Below, piece after piece: positions 10,684 through 20,411 of a DNA stretch of 24,066 nucleotides; within the stretch, counting starts at the first letter, position 1, and every line of letters begins with the position of its first letter. The stretch covers positions 1 to 24,066 of the forward strand of contig JAIPMN010001937.1 of the NCBI GenBank assembly GCA_020650975.1, given 5' to 3'. The notes below the pieces were generated by a model that searched no databases, was not told where the DNA came from, and saw only the letters and a list, made by a program, of their open reading frames with translations. This DNA comes from Apostichopus californicus (taxonomy: Eukaryota > Echinodermata > Holothuroidea > Aspidochirotida > Stichopodidae). A program made the translations under genes and the position numbers.

Positions 10684-12073
10684 CAGGGCCCCACATCTGA
10701 CTCTCTATGCCAGTGATTAACTCCACAATTCATCATATCAAAATAGGTTTACGAACAAAAGTATGTCACTGAATGAGCATCAACTATTAGTTAACGGTCT
10801 TTGGTTGCGTTATGATAATTAAATATTAATAAATCAGGAAACGAAATAATCATTAAAACTTAACATCTGAGTAACCTTCTTGGCCTGGCAATTTAATGAA
10901 ATAGTGACACAGACGCCATCTCAATTACACAACGATTGGTTAAAAAGTAACGATCTTATAAAAGAAATAAAATTAGGGATTGCCTCACCATCACGAGTTC
11001 GCATACTAAACAACATTTGGTTCGATTGCAAGTGTAGTGAAGCAGATTAAGCAGAGATCTTTCCATTCATAGCTGCTAACCAATATCAGGATCTGGGTTA
11101 TTAGGTTTTGGCTTACGTGTATATTTTACCAAGTAACTCGCAATTACTACAGCCCTACCATTCCCGAATTGATTACATGATCTTTTCTAAAGCATTGCAG
11201 AACAGTGAGTAAAATAGTGTAATGTATTTGTATCTATAAGTTGGAGCCCATTGCGTTTTAAAATACAGTAAATAAAGTAACATACAATTTCTCATTTAAT
11301 AACAGAAGCTGAATTGTCACTGCGGCTTATGCATATTCATGTAAACCTTTAAGAAGTAAAAATTTAGACACAGCTTTGGTCACCACTGTAACATTCATGT
11401 CTGGTTAATGTTTAGCTTGCATCATTGTACGAAAGAAGATGACAACGTTCACGCTTTTCTTTTTTTTAAATATTTTTTCATTAATTTGAAAAATCGATTA
11501 TGACTGTTTTATATTATTTGTAAATTTTCCGAAACATATTTGTATCATACAGCAGGTCATCAAGTGGGAAAGTTTATTGTTTATTCTTTTTGAAATATAC
11601 AAGTTGTCTTAAGATGAAATATTGCGTCGAACAAATCGACCATCCCTTTTTTGTTTGATTTAAATTTTGTTTAGGTAGAGTTAATAATCTGAGTACTAAA
11701 CTTGATTGACTTATTGATTGATTGATCCTCGATATAACGATTTTCAGAAAGAAAAACAAACAAAATAAAATAAGTAATAATTATACTAATAAACAGAAAT
11801 GGTATATAAAATACATTCTACACTGATAATACACTTACAATATTCTGCAAATCTTCGACCTAAAATCACCTTATACGAATATCACATGAGAATACTACGG
11901 AAACGTTTAGAATTATACAGTTATCTCTCTATCATATATGTGAGAGGAATTATTTAATACCTGCATTGCAATATACCAGCAGAACGTTTCAGTATATTTA
12001 CGGTAATCTTAGCTATCGAAACTAAGCACATTCCAAGCGGGGATTAAAAGGGTTGATGTTAGTGGGTTAAGAT
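10684..12073. other. No recognisable feature
   Basis: AT-rich sequence with a short TTGA-type simple repeat near 11702-11727 and T-rich runs near 11459-11478. A 61-codon minus frame at 11574-11759 spans the simple repeat and is not convincing. Confidence 0.55.
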
Positions 12074-12733
12074 CAGCATTTTCCATTAATAAACACAACG
12101 GTCTAATCAGCTATATATTCACAAAGTAAAGATTTCAGATTTTGATTTCTGTTAACAAACACTTCGGTCTTAGCTCTGTTTGTTCCCATAATCAGTTATA
12201 TACTCGCAAAGTAAAGTTTTCAGATTTTGATTTCTATTAACAACGGTCTTAGCTCTGTTTGTTCCCATAATCAGTTATATACTCGCAAAGTAAAGTTTTC
12301 AGATTTTGATTTCTATTAACAACGGTCTTAGCTCTGAGTGCTACCATAATCAGTTATATACTCGCAAAATAAAGTTTTCAGATTTTGATATTTATTAAGA
12401 AACACCGGTCTTAGCTCTGAGTTCTACCATAATCAGTTATATATTCGCAAAGTTAATTTTTCAGATTTTGATTTCTGTTAACAAACACATCGGTCTTAGC
12501 TCTGAGTGCTACCATAATCAGTTATATATTCGCAAAGTAAAGTTTTCAGATTTTGATTTCTATTAACAAAACACATCGGTCTTAGCTCTGAGCGATACCA
12601 TAATTAGTTCTATATTCGTAAATTAAAGTGTCCAGATTTGGATTTTTATTAAAAATCAACGGTCTTATCTCTGCTTCTTCCCATAATCAGTTCTATATTT
12701 GCAAAGTAAAGTTTTCAGATTTTGATTTTGATT
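12074..12733. repeat. Eight-copy tandem array, 79-86 bp units
   Basis: The phase marker CGGTCT starts copies at 12099, 12165, 12244, 12323, 12406, 12491, 12577 and 12660, giving spacings of 66, 79, 79, 83, 85, 86 and 83 bp. Each unit carries, in order, CGGTCTTAGCTCTG, a variable spacer ending in CCATAATCAGTTATATA, TTCGCAAAGTAAAG, then TTTTCAGATTTTGATTTCT and a TTAACAA tail. The first copy lacks the TTAGCTCTG block, which explains its 66-bp length. The variable spacer groups copies: TTTGTTC in copies 2-3, AGTGCTA or AGTTCTA in 4-6. This implies local amplification of neighbours. An 84-codon plus frame (12628-12882) begins inside the array and is not a credible gene. Confidence 0.95.
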
Positions 12734-14959
12734 CAACTCGGAAACTTTGTGGTTCAGTCAGTGTCATCCCCGGGCATAGAAAACTGAAACTTATAAGGTG
12801 TGAGAGTAGTGTGCGTCATCATGATACATGTTTTATCATTTCTGATCGATATGGGCTATCGAAAAGGGGAAAAAAGCCCTGAAAATATGGCTGACACATA
12901 ATTGCTTCATAAATTTGATACTTTACAAAATAAAAATGTCAAAGAATTGCAACATAGTCCTGGTTTATATATTTTGCTAAATCATATTTGTTGATATGGA
13001 AAAGGAAGTATAGATTCCCAAAATCCCAAAGGTAAATACAAGCAGTAACATTGAAATAACAGTTTTGATTTATTTTCTCCACATGCAGAGATGTTTTAAA
13101 TTATTAAACAAGGTGTTATAAAGCAAGAAGCTCAATATTATCTTTATTCGGTTGATTTTAATTGAAATGAGGCACCTAAATATGCAGTATCATCTGCACA
13201 GTCTCTTTCTCTTCCTATTGTTTACTGAGTAACTAGGCAAAAGATGAACATTTTACAGGGGCAAAAAAAAGGAACACAGAAACGAAATGCAAGGTTACAA
13301 ATTAGCAAACCTAATAAGCCATGATATGATACTAAACAATTGTACAGTTATGGTGATTTATCATTGTTGCTTTAGCGTTATAGTATCCTATAGATACAAA
13401 GTAAAATTATGATTAGCAAATTTGTAAAGAAGTAGCTAAAGTACCTTTTGACATGCATGTGAATCGATAAAGTTTCGGCTTTGGTTTGAGACAATGCAAG
13501 GTGGGTGGAGATCCTTGGGACATAGGAGGCGCTTTAAATTATTCATATCACTATGAGACAAAAGTTAAATCATGACAGAAACTTCGCAAAGATATTATTA
13601 AATTGTCAAATGATTTTCAATGAACCACCGGGTTATTGTTCTATTAATGATGCAAGTACTATAATTATTTCTTCATGATGCTATAACACGAGTTCTGTTA
13701 TGGTAATTTCGGTCAAAATATAGTGAAAAGATTTTGATTATGATACAACAACCAACCGATACAAATTCTTTAATAGCAAGAGCAATATGTTTGTTCTAAT
13801 TTTCGGCTTTACTCCATTTCTAAATTTGGCATTCATTACCTTAATTAAACTAAGCTCAAATAATGAGGCGAGTTAGCCTAATTAAAGAAGACAATTTGCG
13901 TTTGCAGTTCATGCAAGCACAGCACGAAAATGACAAATAACGAACTGCAATATGGCTTCTTTCAAATCATGAGGGAATTGATATTTTCAAACGCGAAATG
14001 AGGACATGTTATAATAATTCTTCGTCAGCAGGAAACGAGTGTGCAAAGTTGTAATGAATGTAGTAGCGATTGGCTAAAAGGTTATTTGTTTTTATTTATT
14101 TTGTTACTTTAAAGCAAAAATAAAAAAAAAAGTCACACTCAATATACGTTAGAATCAAATAAACAACATGTAAACATATATCTTAGGGTTATGGATATGT
14201 CAGCGTTTCTGTTGTTTTAGCTAGATAAAGAAATTCAACCCTAATGCTTAGTGGTTGAAGAATAAATCTAAACTCTATATTAGGTGACGTGTTCACTAGT
14301 ATTTCGTGCAACTTGTAAGGAAGTATTCTGGGCTTTGTAGGCAGACATTTTATTGAAAACAACAGCTCAGTAATATGATATTGAGAATGACCAGTTCAAA
14401 ATGTGAAATGTAAACTTCATATCTGATACATTCGAATTTGAAATTCCAACGACTGTTAACAGTATGGCAGTGGCAGTTTACATCCAGCAGACAACACCTT
14501 CAGCAGTCTTTGATATCGTCTGGTAGGAGTATAAACCTCTTTGGGTCCACTGTGATCTTACAACTTTAATAAGTTATTATTGCCACCACATTTATAACAC
14601 AGTATCTCGTTGTATATCTCATCACAACTGATCACTCTTCCGTTAATGAATTTCACTCATATTACAAAAGTGCCGCTTCTAAATCAGAGGATACTTTCCC
14701 TACACTAGAAGTTAACATTGTAAACCATAAGGAACAGTGACGTTCGCTGTTGAAAGAATGAATAGTGATCATCTAGGACACTCAAGAAACGAATTTCGAT
14801 TCGTATACTCGAATACTTCCACCGTTCAGTGTTAACCAGGCTTGGTGTAACAATTAGTAAATTGTGTAGTGTTGGTTGCAGATGGAACAAATGTGATCAT
14901 AAATGACTTCAAAAAGTTTTGTTCCTATTTATTATTACAGAAACTTTATAATCAGCCTG
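12734..14959. other. Long AT-rich stretch with no recognisable feature
   Basis: Just over 2.2 kb with no supported exon, RNA gene or element terminus. A 61-codon minus frame at 14705-14890 has no recognisable motif. Poly(A) runs occur near 14117-14131. A short purine-rich segment, GGTGGGTGGAGATCCTTGGG, at 13501 has no obvious structure. Confidence 0.55.
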
Positions 14960-14968
14960 TAGTGTTTT

Positions 14969-15106
14969 ACGAACTCGAAAAAGCACTCGAGGGGCACTCG
15001 AGTTCCTTTCGGCAGGTACTCGGTACTTTCACTCGGTGAAAAGTAGTACTCGGACTATGGTACTTGGTATTCGGTACCGCAAGTACTCGACAGTAACTGG
15101 TACTCG
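14969..15106. repeat. ACTCG-rich cluster, possible hAT subterminal repeats
   Basis: The pentamer ACTCG recurs about ten times in under 150 bp, often as TACTCG or CACTCG, with variants such as ATTCG and ACTTGG between them. Both orientations are partly represented through CTCGAG. Degenerate clusters of a short word are typical of the subterminal regions where hAT transposases bind. A hAT-like coding relic follows about 240 bp downstream, which supports but does not prove that reading. A simple degenerate microsatellite is the alternative. Confidence 0.45.
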
Positions 15107-15237
15107 TTATATATGCAACAAGTGATTCGGTTCAGTAATCTGTTAGTTTACCATGCATGTTTGGAGAGAAATATTACATCCGTAAGGACGTTCGAATATG
15201 ACACTAATCGTTTCGTTACAAAAACAAATAGAGCTGA

Positions 15238-15402
15238 CTGTTTGCGTTTCCACGAACGTCATTAAAAAAATATCGTTGTATCAAAACTTCCATGATGCGT
15301 ACTTTGGCCATATTGATATACAATTGTGACAGCTTAATGGCAAATTCGCTACAATATATACATGATGGTTGGACTAGATCGCAAATCACAATCTTGGGGT
15401 AA
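15238..15402 (+). pseudogene. Candidate hAT transposase relic
   Basis: A 54-codon open stretch, lacking an early ATG, ends with SLQYIHDGWTRSQITILG and a TAA at 15400-15402. The HDGWT(S)R...LG string resembles the hAT transposase motif DGWTSR....YLGV, which follows one of the catalytic acidic residues. The frame is closed on both sides, so only a short remnant exists. Continuing in the next frame gives LGVMIVYHFF, faintly like the LGVTAHFI that follows in intact transposases, which would imply a one-base frameshift. Opposite-strand and other-frame open stretches here (15216-15443 minus, 15362-15550 plus) are treated as shadows. One short motif supports this, so confidence is limited. Confidence 0.25.
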
Positions 15403-15796
15403 TGATAGTTTATCACTTTTTCCAAAACATCACGTACCGGCATACTTTTCTACAAATGATAGCCAGTCCTTATTTTGCACGCATTTGGTCGCCCTTAACA
15501 TTTCCATAAAATCTAAAAAGCTAGATGTCACTTCTGCCTACAAGGGGTAATTATTTCTCTCTACCATTTGCTGGTAATGCTGTAAATATTGAATGACTTT
15601 AGCCTGCAGATTTCCCCCTCTACAGAGAATTAATTTGCACGTTACGTTATTCGGTTACGGCTTTTGAGACTAGACGTGCATGTCTACTGTATCAATTTGG
15701 CATATATCACTGACCTTCCAAAGTTTTCTAGAAATAAAATTAAGAAGATATTGGTAGAATGTAAAACGGTTTGTACATCTGGTGAAGTAGCTCATC
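15403..15796. other. No separately recognisable feature
   Basis: May include further decayed sequence of the candidate hAT element, but I could not place any additional motif or a right-hand terminus. A 69-codon plus frame starts at 15664 and runs through the 18-bp repeat that follows. Confidence 0.4.
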
Positions 15797-15832
15797 GGGT
15801 CCTGGGGTACGTTGGGGTCCTGGGTTACTTTG
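15797..15832. repeat. Two copies of an 18-bp unit
   Basis: GGGTCCTGGGGTACGTTG at 15797-15814 is followed directly by GGGTCCTGGGTTACTTTG, with 16 of 18 positions matching. It is GC-rich against an AT-rich background. The upstream TAGCTCATCGG resembles a tRNA A box, but no B box follows. Confidence 0.85.
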
Positions 15833-17946
15833 GGATAACATATCGGATGATGAGAATTTCTGGAATGTTTTGAAGTCAGTTCACAAATGTCAGCGCTGAC
15901 GTCTCATTATACTTGTTGTCGGGATTAGCCATTCTATCATTAGAATTGGCTATCGTTCTTGGTTAAAACATATATATTCGTCGAACTTGAATTAAAAGCA
16001 GTTGGTAGTAATTTACTCACTACTGCTGATAGTTCTATATATGTTCTTTTCGACAGTTGAGCTCATAGTGCTGACGATAGGCACCGTTTTTGCTTTTGTG
16101 ATACTGTAAAGTGGTGACCCGTTGCAGGGGACAGTGGAAATAGTCTGCACACAACTTGAAAGAGCTGTACATTTTGAAGTCATTAATATTTTTGTTTTTG
16201 TTTCTATTTTCAGCTCTATGCATCGTAAAAGTTGGTGGGGGCAACACGGCTAGTAAATGAGGAGCGTCTATTTCTTAGAAAAAGCTTTAAGAGTCAGATT
16301 TCTATCATATTTTATACCCCTGGGAATAAATGAATTGCAAGATGTATGGCACCCACTGATGCAATTGGTAATTAGCACTACATCAATGGACATCTATAAT
16401 TGAAGGAAAAATCGTTGTTTCCGCTAATTACGTCGATAAAAATCAGAGATTATACACGTTGGGGATGTAAAAAAGCTGATTTGAACATACAGGAAGTTAT
16501 TTTGTTTGGCTGTGTGATTGGCACAGGCCATCTTTATTTGGAGGTACTTCCTACCCCACTCTGACATAAGTGTATATTCTTGTTCTGTCTTATTATGGCA
16601 CATCACCAATGGACGTTATCACTAGTATGTATTACGGAGGCGGGAGGAAGGGAGAAAAATAGCGAAAATAACTGCAAACAGCTGTTAGGGATTTATTTTA
16701 ATTTAATTATATTAACTTAACAGAAATTATGAAGGATTTCCAGAAATGGGTCCAGCATTAATGACGAATAAATAATGAGTAATTTATGACTGACGAATAA
16801 AGATCGTAGGACTTAGACTCTTCGGTTTATACAATTAAGTGCTACAATTGTTAATTAAAATTAATTGTGAAAGCGCCGCGATAACTGCATAATTGCTTTT
16901 TCTATTGGCAGGGATACTATTCGTTCTCATAACAAAATATCGATATGACATTGAAGCGTATACTTATGAAGAGTTCATTAAAACAACAACAGCACGACAG
17001 AAATGCTTACAACACATGCAAGTGTAGGTTATTTCGAAACAGTTCTTACCTCACTCGGGTTTCTTTGTTGATTTTTTTTTGTGTGTGGTCTACAAAATTT
17101 CTGCAGGAACGGACTTGACTAACCTCATGGACTTAAAGGTTCCAATATTACCGAAATAAGTAGATTTCGTCACCTGTTTAAGTGAAGGTAAGGGAAATAA
17201 GTATAGTGCAATTTCTCCCAGTCTCTCGCTGATATACCGTATAATATGCAACAACCATTTAGCATAATTTGGCACATATATTACTTCATTAGATTTTCAA
17301 CCATGGTGGTTCAAGTCACTAAGAACCCATTAAAACGGTCTTCCAAAAGTTACCAAAGAGGAATTTCTCATATGCAAGAATTGACGATTACGACGTTTGA
17401 ATTACAGAGGAGAAAATGTCTTGTTCACTTCTAAACCCAGTAATAATATGTATAGCTCTGTGCAACGTATCTACTCATCGGCTTCACGTTTAGGATACAC
17501 TTCAATTATGGCAGGTTTAACGTTAGGCTGAAAAATGATCGTATAGTTCATTTTCCATCGCCGACGGTTGGCGGTCATTTCTTGTAGCATAAACAGATGA
17601 ATTTCATACAGTAATACATATTATATTTGCATTACGCCATCACGTCTCCCCCCTCCAACCTCCCCAAACAAATATGAGATCTCATAATGAGTGAACTACG
17701 AATCAGCTCAATCCTTACAAAAATCGTATAGTCTATATAAAGAAAAGTCATAGAAAATACATTTGAAGCTCTGAACTAACATTGTTGGCAGGATTGTTGG
17801 CAGGATTTTGGTTTCTAAGGAAGTCGTTTTAAAGGTTACAACCATCAATTATGAAAAAAATGGAAAAAAAATAAAAATAAGCGCAGGCGCTAGGATTTCC
17901 CCAAGTCAAAATATATGACAGTTCTCATGTTTTGTTGTGTCCCAAG
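15833..17946. other. Long stretch with only minor repeats
   Basis: No gene supported. Short open frames at 16035-16247 (minus), 16424-16609 (minus), 17090-17275 (minus) and 17246-17434 (plus) lack family motifs. ATTGTTGGCAGG is tandemly doubled at 17781-17804. An AT-rich imperfect foldback, ACAATTGTTAATT with AATTAATTGT, lies near 16844-16869. Confidence 0.5.
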
Positions 17947-17968
17947 GTTCACACACCCATGTGTGAAC
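17947..17968. repeat. Perfect 9-bp hairpin
   Basis: GTTCACACA (17947-17955) and TGTGTGAAC (17960-17968) are exact reverse complements around a 4-nt CCCA loop. There is no adjacent gene to give it a role. Confidence 0.7.
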
Positions 17969-18573
17969 ATGCGATAAATTTAAGACTGGAATAGGTTCCT
18001 AAATCCCATATGTACCCCGTGAACCGCTTGCCTCAACACCTCAGCTAATGGCTTGTGTGTGTCGAATCACTTTGCTATCCCCGGCAGAGAGTCCGCTGAA
18101 ACAAACTAGTAAGTATGGAAAATCGATTAACCACTACTTACGCCGCATACGCGAACGGATCTATAGTTATACGCACACGAACTCATAATTTGGGCTCTAT
18201 GATACTTTAATGACACAACATTTCCATTCGCTCGAGATTGACGCATAAACAGGTAATGTGCACGCTTGGAACGTAGGAAATATAATATACAGAATAATTC
18301 ATCATCACGCTATATATTTTACCATGAATCTCAATAACCTATTTATCCCTCAATGTCTTGAAATGTATAAGTCTTACGTAGGCTTGTGCGCCCCTTACCG
18401 GCACTTTATCAAAGCTGTCGATTGCTTATGTATATATATATTCCATCGTTAACAATTTCCTATTAAGTGCTCATTAACCCATGATTATCAAAGTTAGTGT
18501 TGTGGTTTATACCACATGAAAGATAATTAGCGACTACTTAGTGAAGACTCCCCTCAGCCCATACATATTTTAA
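17969..18573. other. No supported gene; one short GC-richer frame
   Basis: A plus-strand frame of 46 codons (18048-18188, ATG to TAA) lies in GC-richer sequence. It contains a GTAAGT string near 18110 that could serve as a splice donor, but it has no family resemblance. A 64-codon plus frame at 18258-18452 is also unrecognised. Confidence 0.4.
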
Positions 18574-18660
18574 CCCCCCTCCCTCCCCCCCAAAAAGTAG
18601 GGAAAATCATCTGTCTTAAACCGATACATTTAAACAGAAGAAGAAAAGAGGGGGGGGGGG
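18574..18660. repeat. C-rich tract paired with a G11 tract
   Basis: A C-rich run (18574-18591, interrupted by two T) and a G11 run (18650-18660) lie about 60 nt apart and could pair or mark ends of a small foldback. The flanking bases are not complementary, so independent homopolymer growth is as likely. Confidence 0.5.
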
Positions 18661-18984
18661 AACCAATATGAAATCTGACAAATAAAGTTACGCTGGTCGA
18701 AATTGTCTTCAAACCTTCCATTTAGGCAAGCTGTAGACAACTAATGAACTGCACTGAAATGGGTTCTTTAAGGTCAAGTCCCGTCGAAGAGTTAATGCAG
18801 GATTATGGTACAGTGTATATAACCAATTTTGACAAATACTATTACGTCATCTTTGTATTATGCCTATTTAACTCAAGTTAATTCGTATGCAAACAATTTT
18901 CGTACTATTCTGAAAGCAACTGACCTGTTACGACATAGTGCTCTACAGTCGAACAGTACCTCTTGACTCTGTAAACTGCATGAT
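18661..18984. other. Region upstream of the U2-like sequence; no promoter identified
   Basis: About 320 bp of AT-rich sequence. If the U2-like sequence were a functional snRNA gene, a proximal sequence element would be expected about 50-60 bp upstream. I see no element I can assign with confidence. Confidence 0.4.
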
Positions 18985-19097
18985 ATCGCTTCTCGGCCTT
19001 TTGGCTAATATCATGTGTAGTATCTGTTCCCTTGAGGGGAATGGTGATACACACCTGACGATGATCACACAGTCACAGTCCCGATGCAAGGGGACTG
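18985..19097 (+). pseudogene. U2 snRNA 5' end fused to unrelated sequence (U2-headed chimera)
   Basis: Positions 18985-19029 match the first 45 nt of animal U2 snRNA (ATCGCTTCTCGGCCTTTTGG onward) with two substitutions, G25T and A30T. The match includes GTAGTA, the branch-point-pairing element of U2. After TCTGTTC the U2 sequence ends abruptly: the Sm site and stem-loops III-IV are absent. What follows has its own foldable elements: TTCCC/GGGAA (19027-19041), GTGAT/ATCAC, and a perfect 7-bp stem CAGTCCC/GGGACTG at 19076-19097. This is not a functional U2 gene. It could be a SINE with an snRNA-derived head (such SINEs are known), a template-switch chimera, or a U2-targeted retroelement junction. 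The 3' boundary is uncertain. Confidence 0.75.
19076..19097 (+). repeat. 7-bp perfect stem-loop in the U2 chimera
   Basis: CAGTCCC (19076-19082) and GGGACTG (19091-19097) pair exactly around an 8-nt GATGCAAG loop. The stem is GC-rich in an AT-rich region and lies 47 nt past the U2 breakpoint, so it is a natural candidate for structure in the body of the chimera. Confidence 0.7.
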
Positions 19098-19456
19098 GGT
19101 TGAGAGCGGATCAGTCGTTTAGTAGTTTGGTTTTCGTGCCCATTGTCTTTCCTGGTGACTTTTCTTAAAAAGTTTCTTTTCCGCTTCCAGTTATTGACAG
19201 ACAAGTACATTATGCCTATACAGTATGCGCATTCTTCAACTATTGTGCGTAGCATATTATAAGGAGAAGAACATTTCCCTCCCTTCACCTTGTACACGAG
19301 CTACGTCGACGTTAATTTGCATAACAAAGGCAAGCAAATTCCTCCACATGCAGACACGCTGACAACGTAGCAAAGGACCTGGGAGTTGAAACAGGTCGTT
19401 ATCCACTTTCCACAAAACAAAACCATTCCTATCAAGGGATCTTCCAGGTGAGATTG
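19098..19456. other. Between U2 chimera and kinase-like relic; no feature named
   Basis: Part of this may belong to the body or tail of the U2-headed sequence. I found no poly(A) tail or short tandem tail that would mark its end. Minus-strand frames at 19073-19297 and 19301-19618 (105 codons) have no recognised motif, and the second overlaps the kinase-like relic antisense. Confidence 0.4.
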
Positions 19457-19554
19457 CAAATTGTGGCGGAACAGAAACAGCTTGATTTGAAAGAAAGACA
19501 CTTTTAGTAAGATTAAATCATCCGTTGATTGTGTTGGCTTGTATTGGTTACATC
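19457..19554 (+). pseudogene. Candidate protein-kinase N-lobe relic, frame-broken
   Basis: One frame (19486-19554) reads FERKTLLVRLNHPLIV followed by LACIGYI, then TAG. This fits the kinase helix-C to beta-4 pattern F.RE...L..LNHPxIV.L.GY. Just upstream, in another frame (19457-19504), QIVAEQKQLDLKERHF resembles the beta-3 VAVK segment, with a possible catalytic lysine at 19475-19477. Joining them needs a one-base shift near the in-frame TGA at 19483. No glycine loop, HRD or DFG motif was found in the expected order downstream. I infer a short decayed copy of a kinase exon. The LNHPLIV match is the main support. Confidence 0.3.
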
Positions 19555-20059
19555 TAGTCACTTGGATCCATATCTGTTTCATGCAGTGGAGGGGGTCAAC
19601 AGAGGGTATTTCTATCACATCAAGCGGGATTGGCCATATGTTGTGCTGAGATTTAAGTAAAGATCAGTTAAGGCACGAAACAAATGTTGAAATGTTGTAC
19701 ATCAGTACTAATACTATCCTAAGTCTAAGTTGTATTTCTATACCACCAGTAACATTTATAGCCCCATTGAGGAAATTAATATTTATATATACGACCATTG
19801 AAAACTCGAATCGGAAAACTTAAAGAATTTCATGGTGTCAAATAACATGTTGGCATGTACTATATTTATTGCAAGGGAAATGGCGTATAAAGTTAACAGA
19901 AATTATTGTGGTAAATAAAAGAAAAATTAATAAATAAAAAATACTTTAAAGTACAAATTCCTTATCGTATGGTTTGGAAAGTTGCGATTTGAGGCACGTT
20001 GGTATGATCACAAGAGACAAGCAAAGTCAAAGTGATGAAACTTTAACGTTATTCATAAC
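19555..20059. other. No recognisable feature
   Basis: AT-rich sequence downstream of the kinase-like relic. One frame reads EGVNRGYFYHIKRDWPYVV near 19590-19650, which looks protein-like but matches no family I know. Confidence 0.4.
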
Positions 20060-20411
20060 CTGTAGATCAGGGGGAAGGAGCCAGGGGGCACTGGTGGAAC
20101 GTGCCACTCCCCCACTTTATTCCAAAATAGCAAATGAGTCCTACTGGCAAATAAAATGTGCCTCTTTGATGAAGAACTGTCTTTTTGGATATCTTAAGCC
20201 TTTGTTAATTTTAATATTTTAATATTATAATTATTCACGTTCACCATAATAGTATTAATAGCACACTAACACATCATATATATTGAAGTGATATGGCTGG
20301 TGTGTATCGGTTTATAGCATAACGAGTGGGGTTGTGGAATGAGAAAGTGCCCCTCTGATATTGTGCCCCCCCCCCCACTTTTTGGGAAGCTTCCTACCCC
20401 ATGGTGTAGAT
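20060..20411. mobile_element. hAT-like MITE, 336 bp, with 8-bp target duplication
   Basis: CTGTAGAT (20060-20067) and GTGTAGAT (20404-20411) flank the element and agree at 7 of 8 positions, the size expected for hAT insertion. The left end is CAGGGGGAAGGAGCC. The right end, read inward on the other strand, is CATGGGGTAGGAAGC, matching at 11 of 15 positions. Both resemble the common ends CAGTGGCGTAGGAAGC seen in animal non-autonomous hAT elements. Inside each end is a CCCCCACTTT block (C11 tract at 20366-20376), while the middle is AT-rich. No transposase is encoded. An 82-codon plus frame (19974-20222) and a 67-codon plus frame (20361-20564) cross its borders and are not genes. Confidence 0.65.

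Noticed and set aside
14463..14525. Short frame beginning MAVAVYIQQTTPSAVFD
   Set aside because: About 20 codons only, no flanking splice signals that convince, and no family match.
15789..15832. tRNA A-box-like TAGCTCATCGG suggesting a tRNA-derived SINE
   Set aside because: No GGTTCGA-type B box at the proper distance and no cloverleaf; the sequence just after is an 18-bp tandem repeat.
19430..19450. RDLPGE string read as a kinase HRDLKPEN catalytic loop
   Set aside because: It lies upstream of the helix-C-like segment, which is the wrong order for a kinase, and the key His and Asn are absent.
19301..19618. 105-codon minus-strand frame
   Set aside because: No motif, and the plus strand of the same stretch has the better kinase-like reading.
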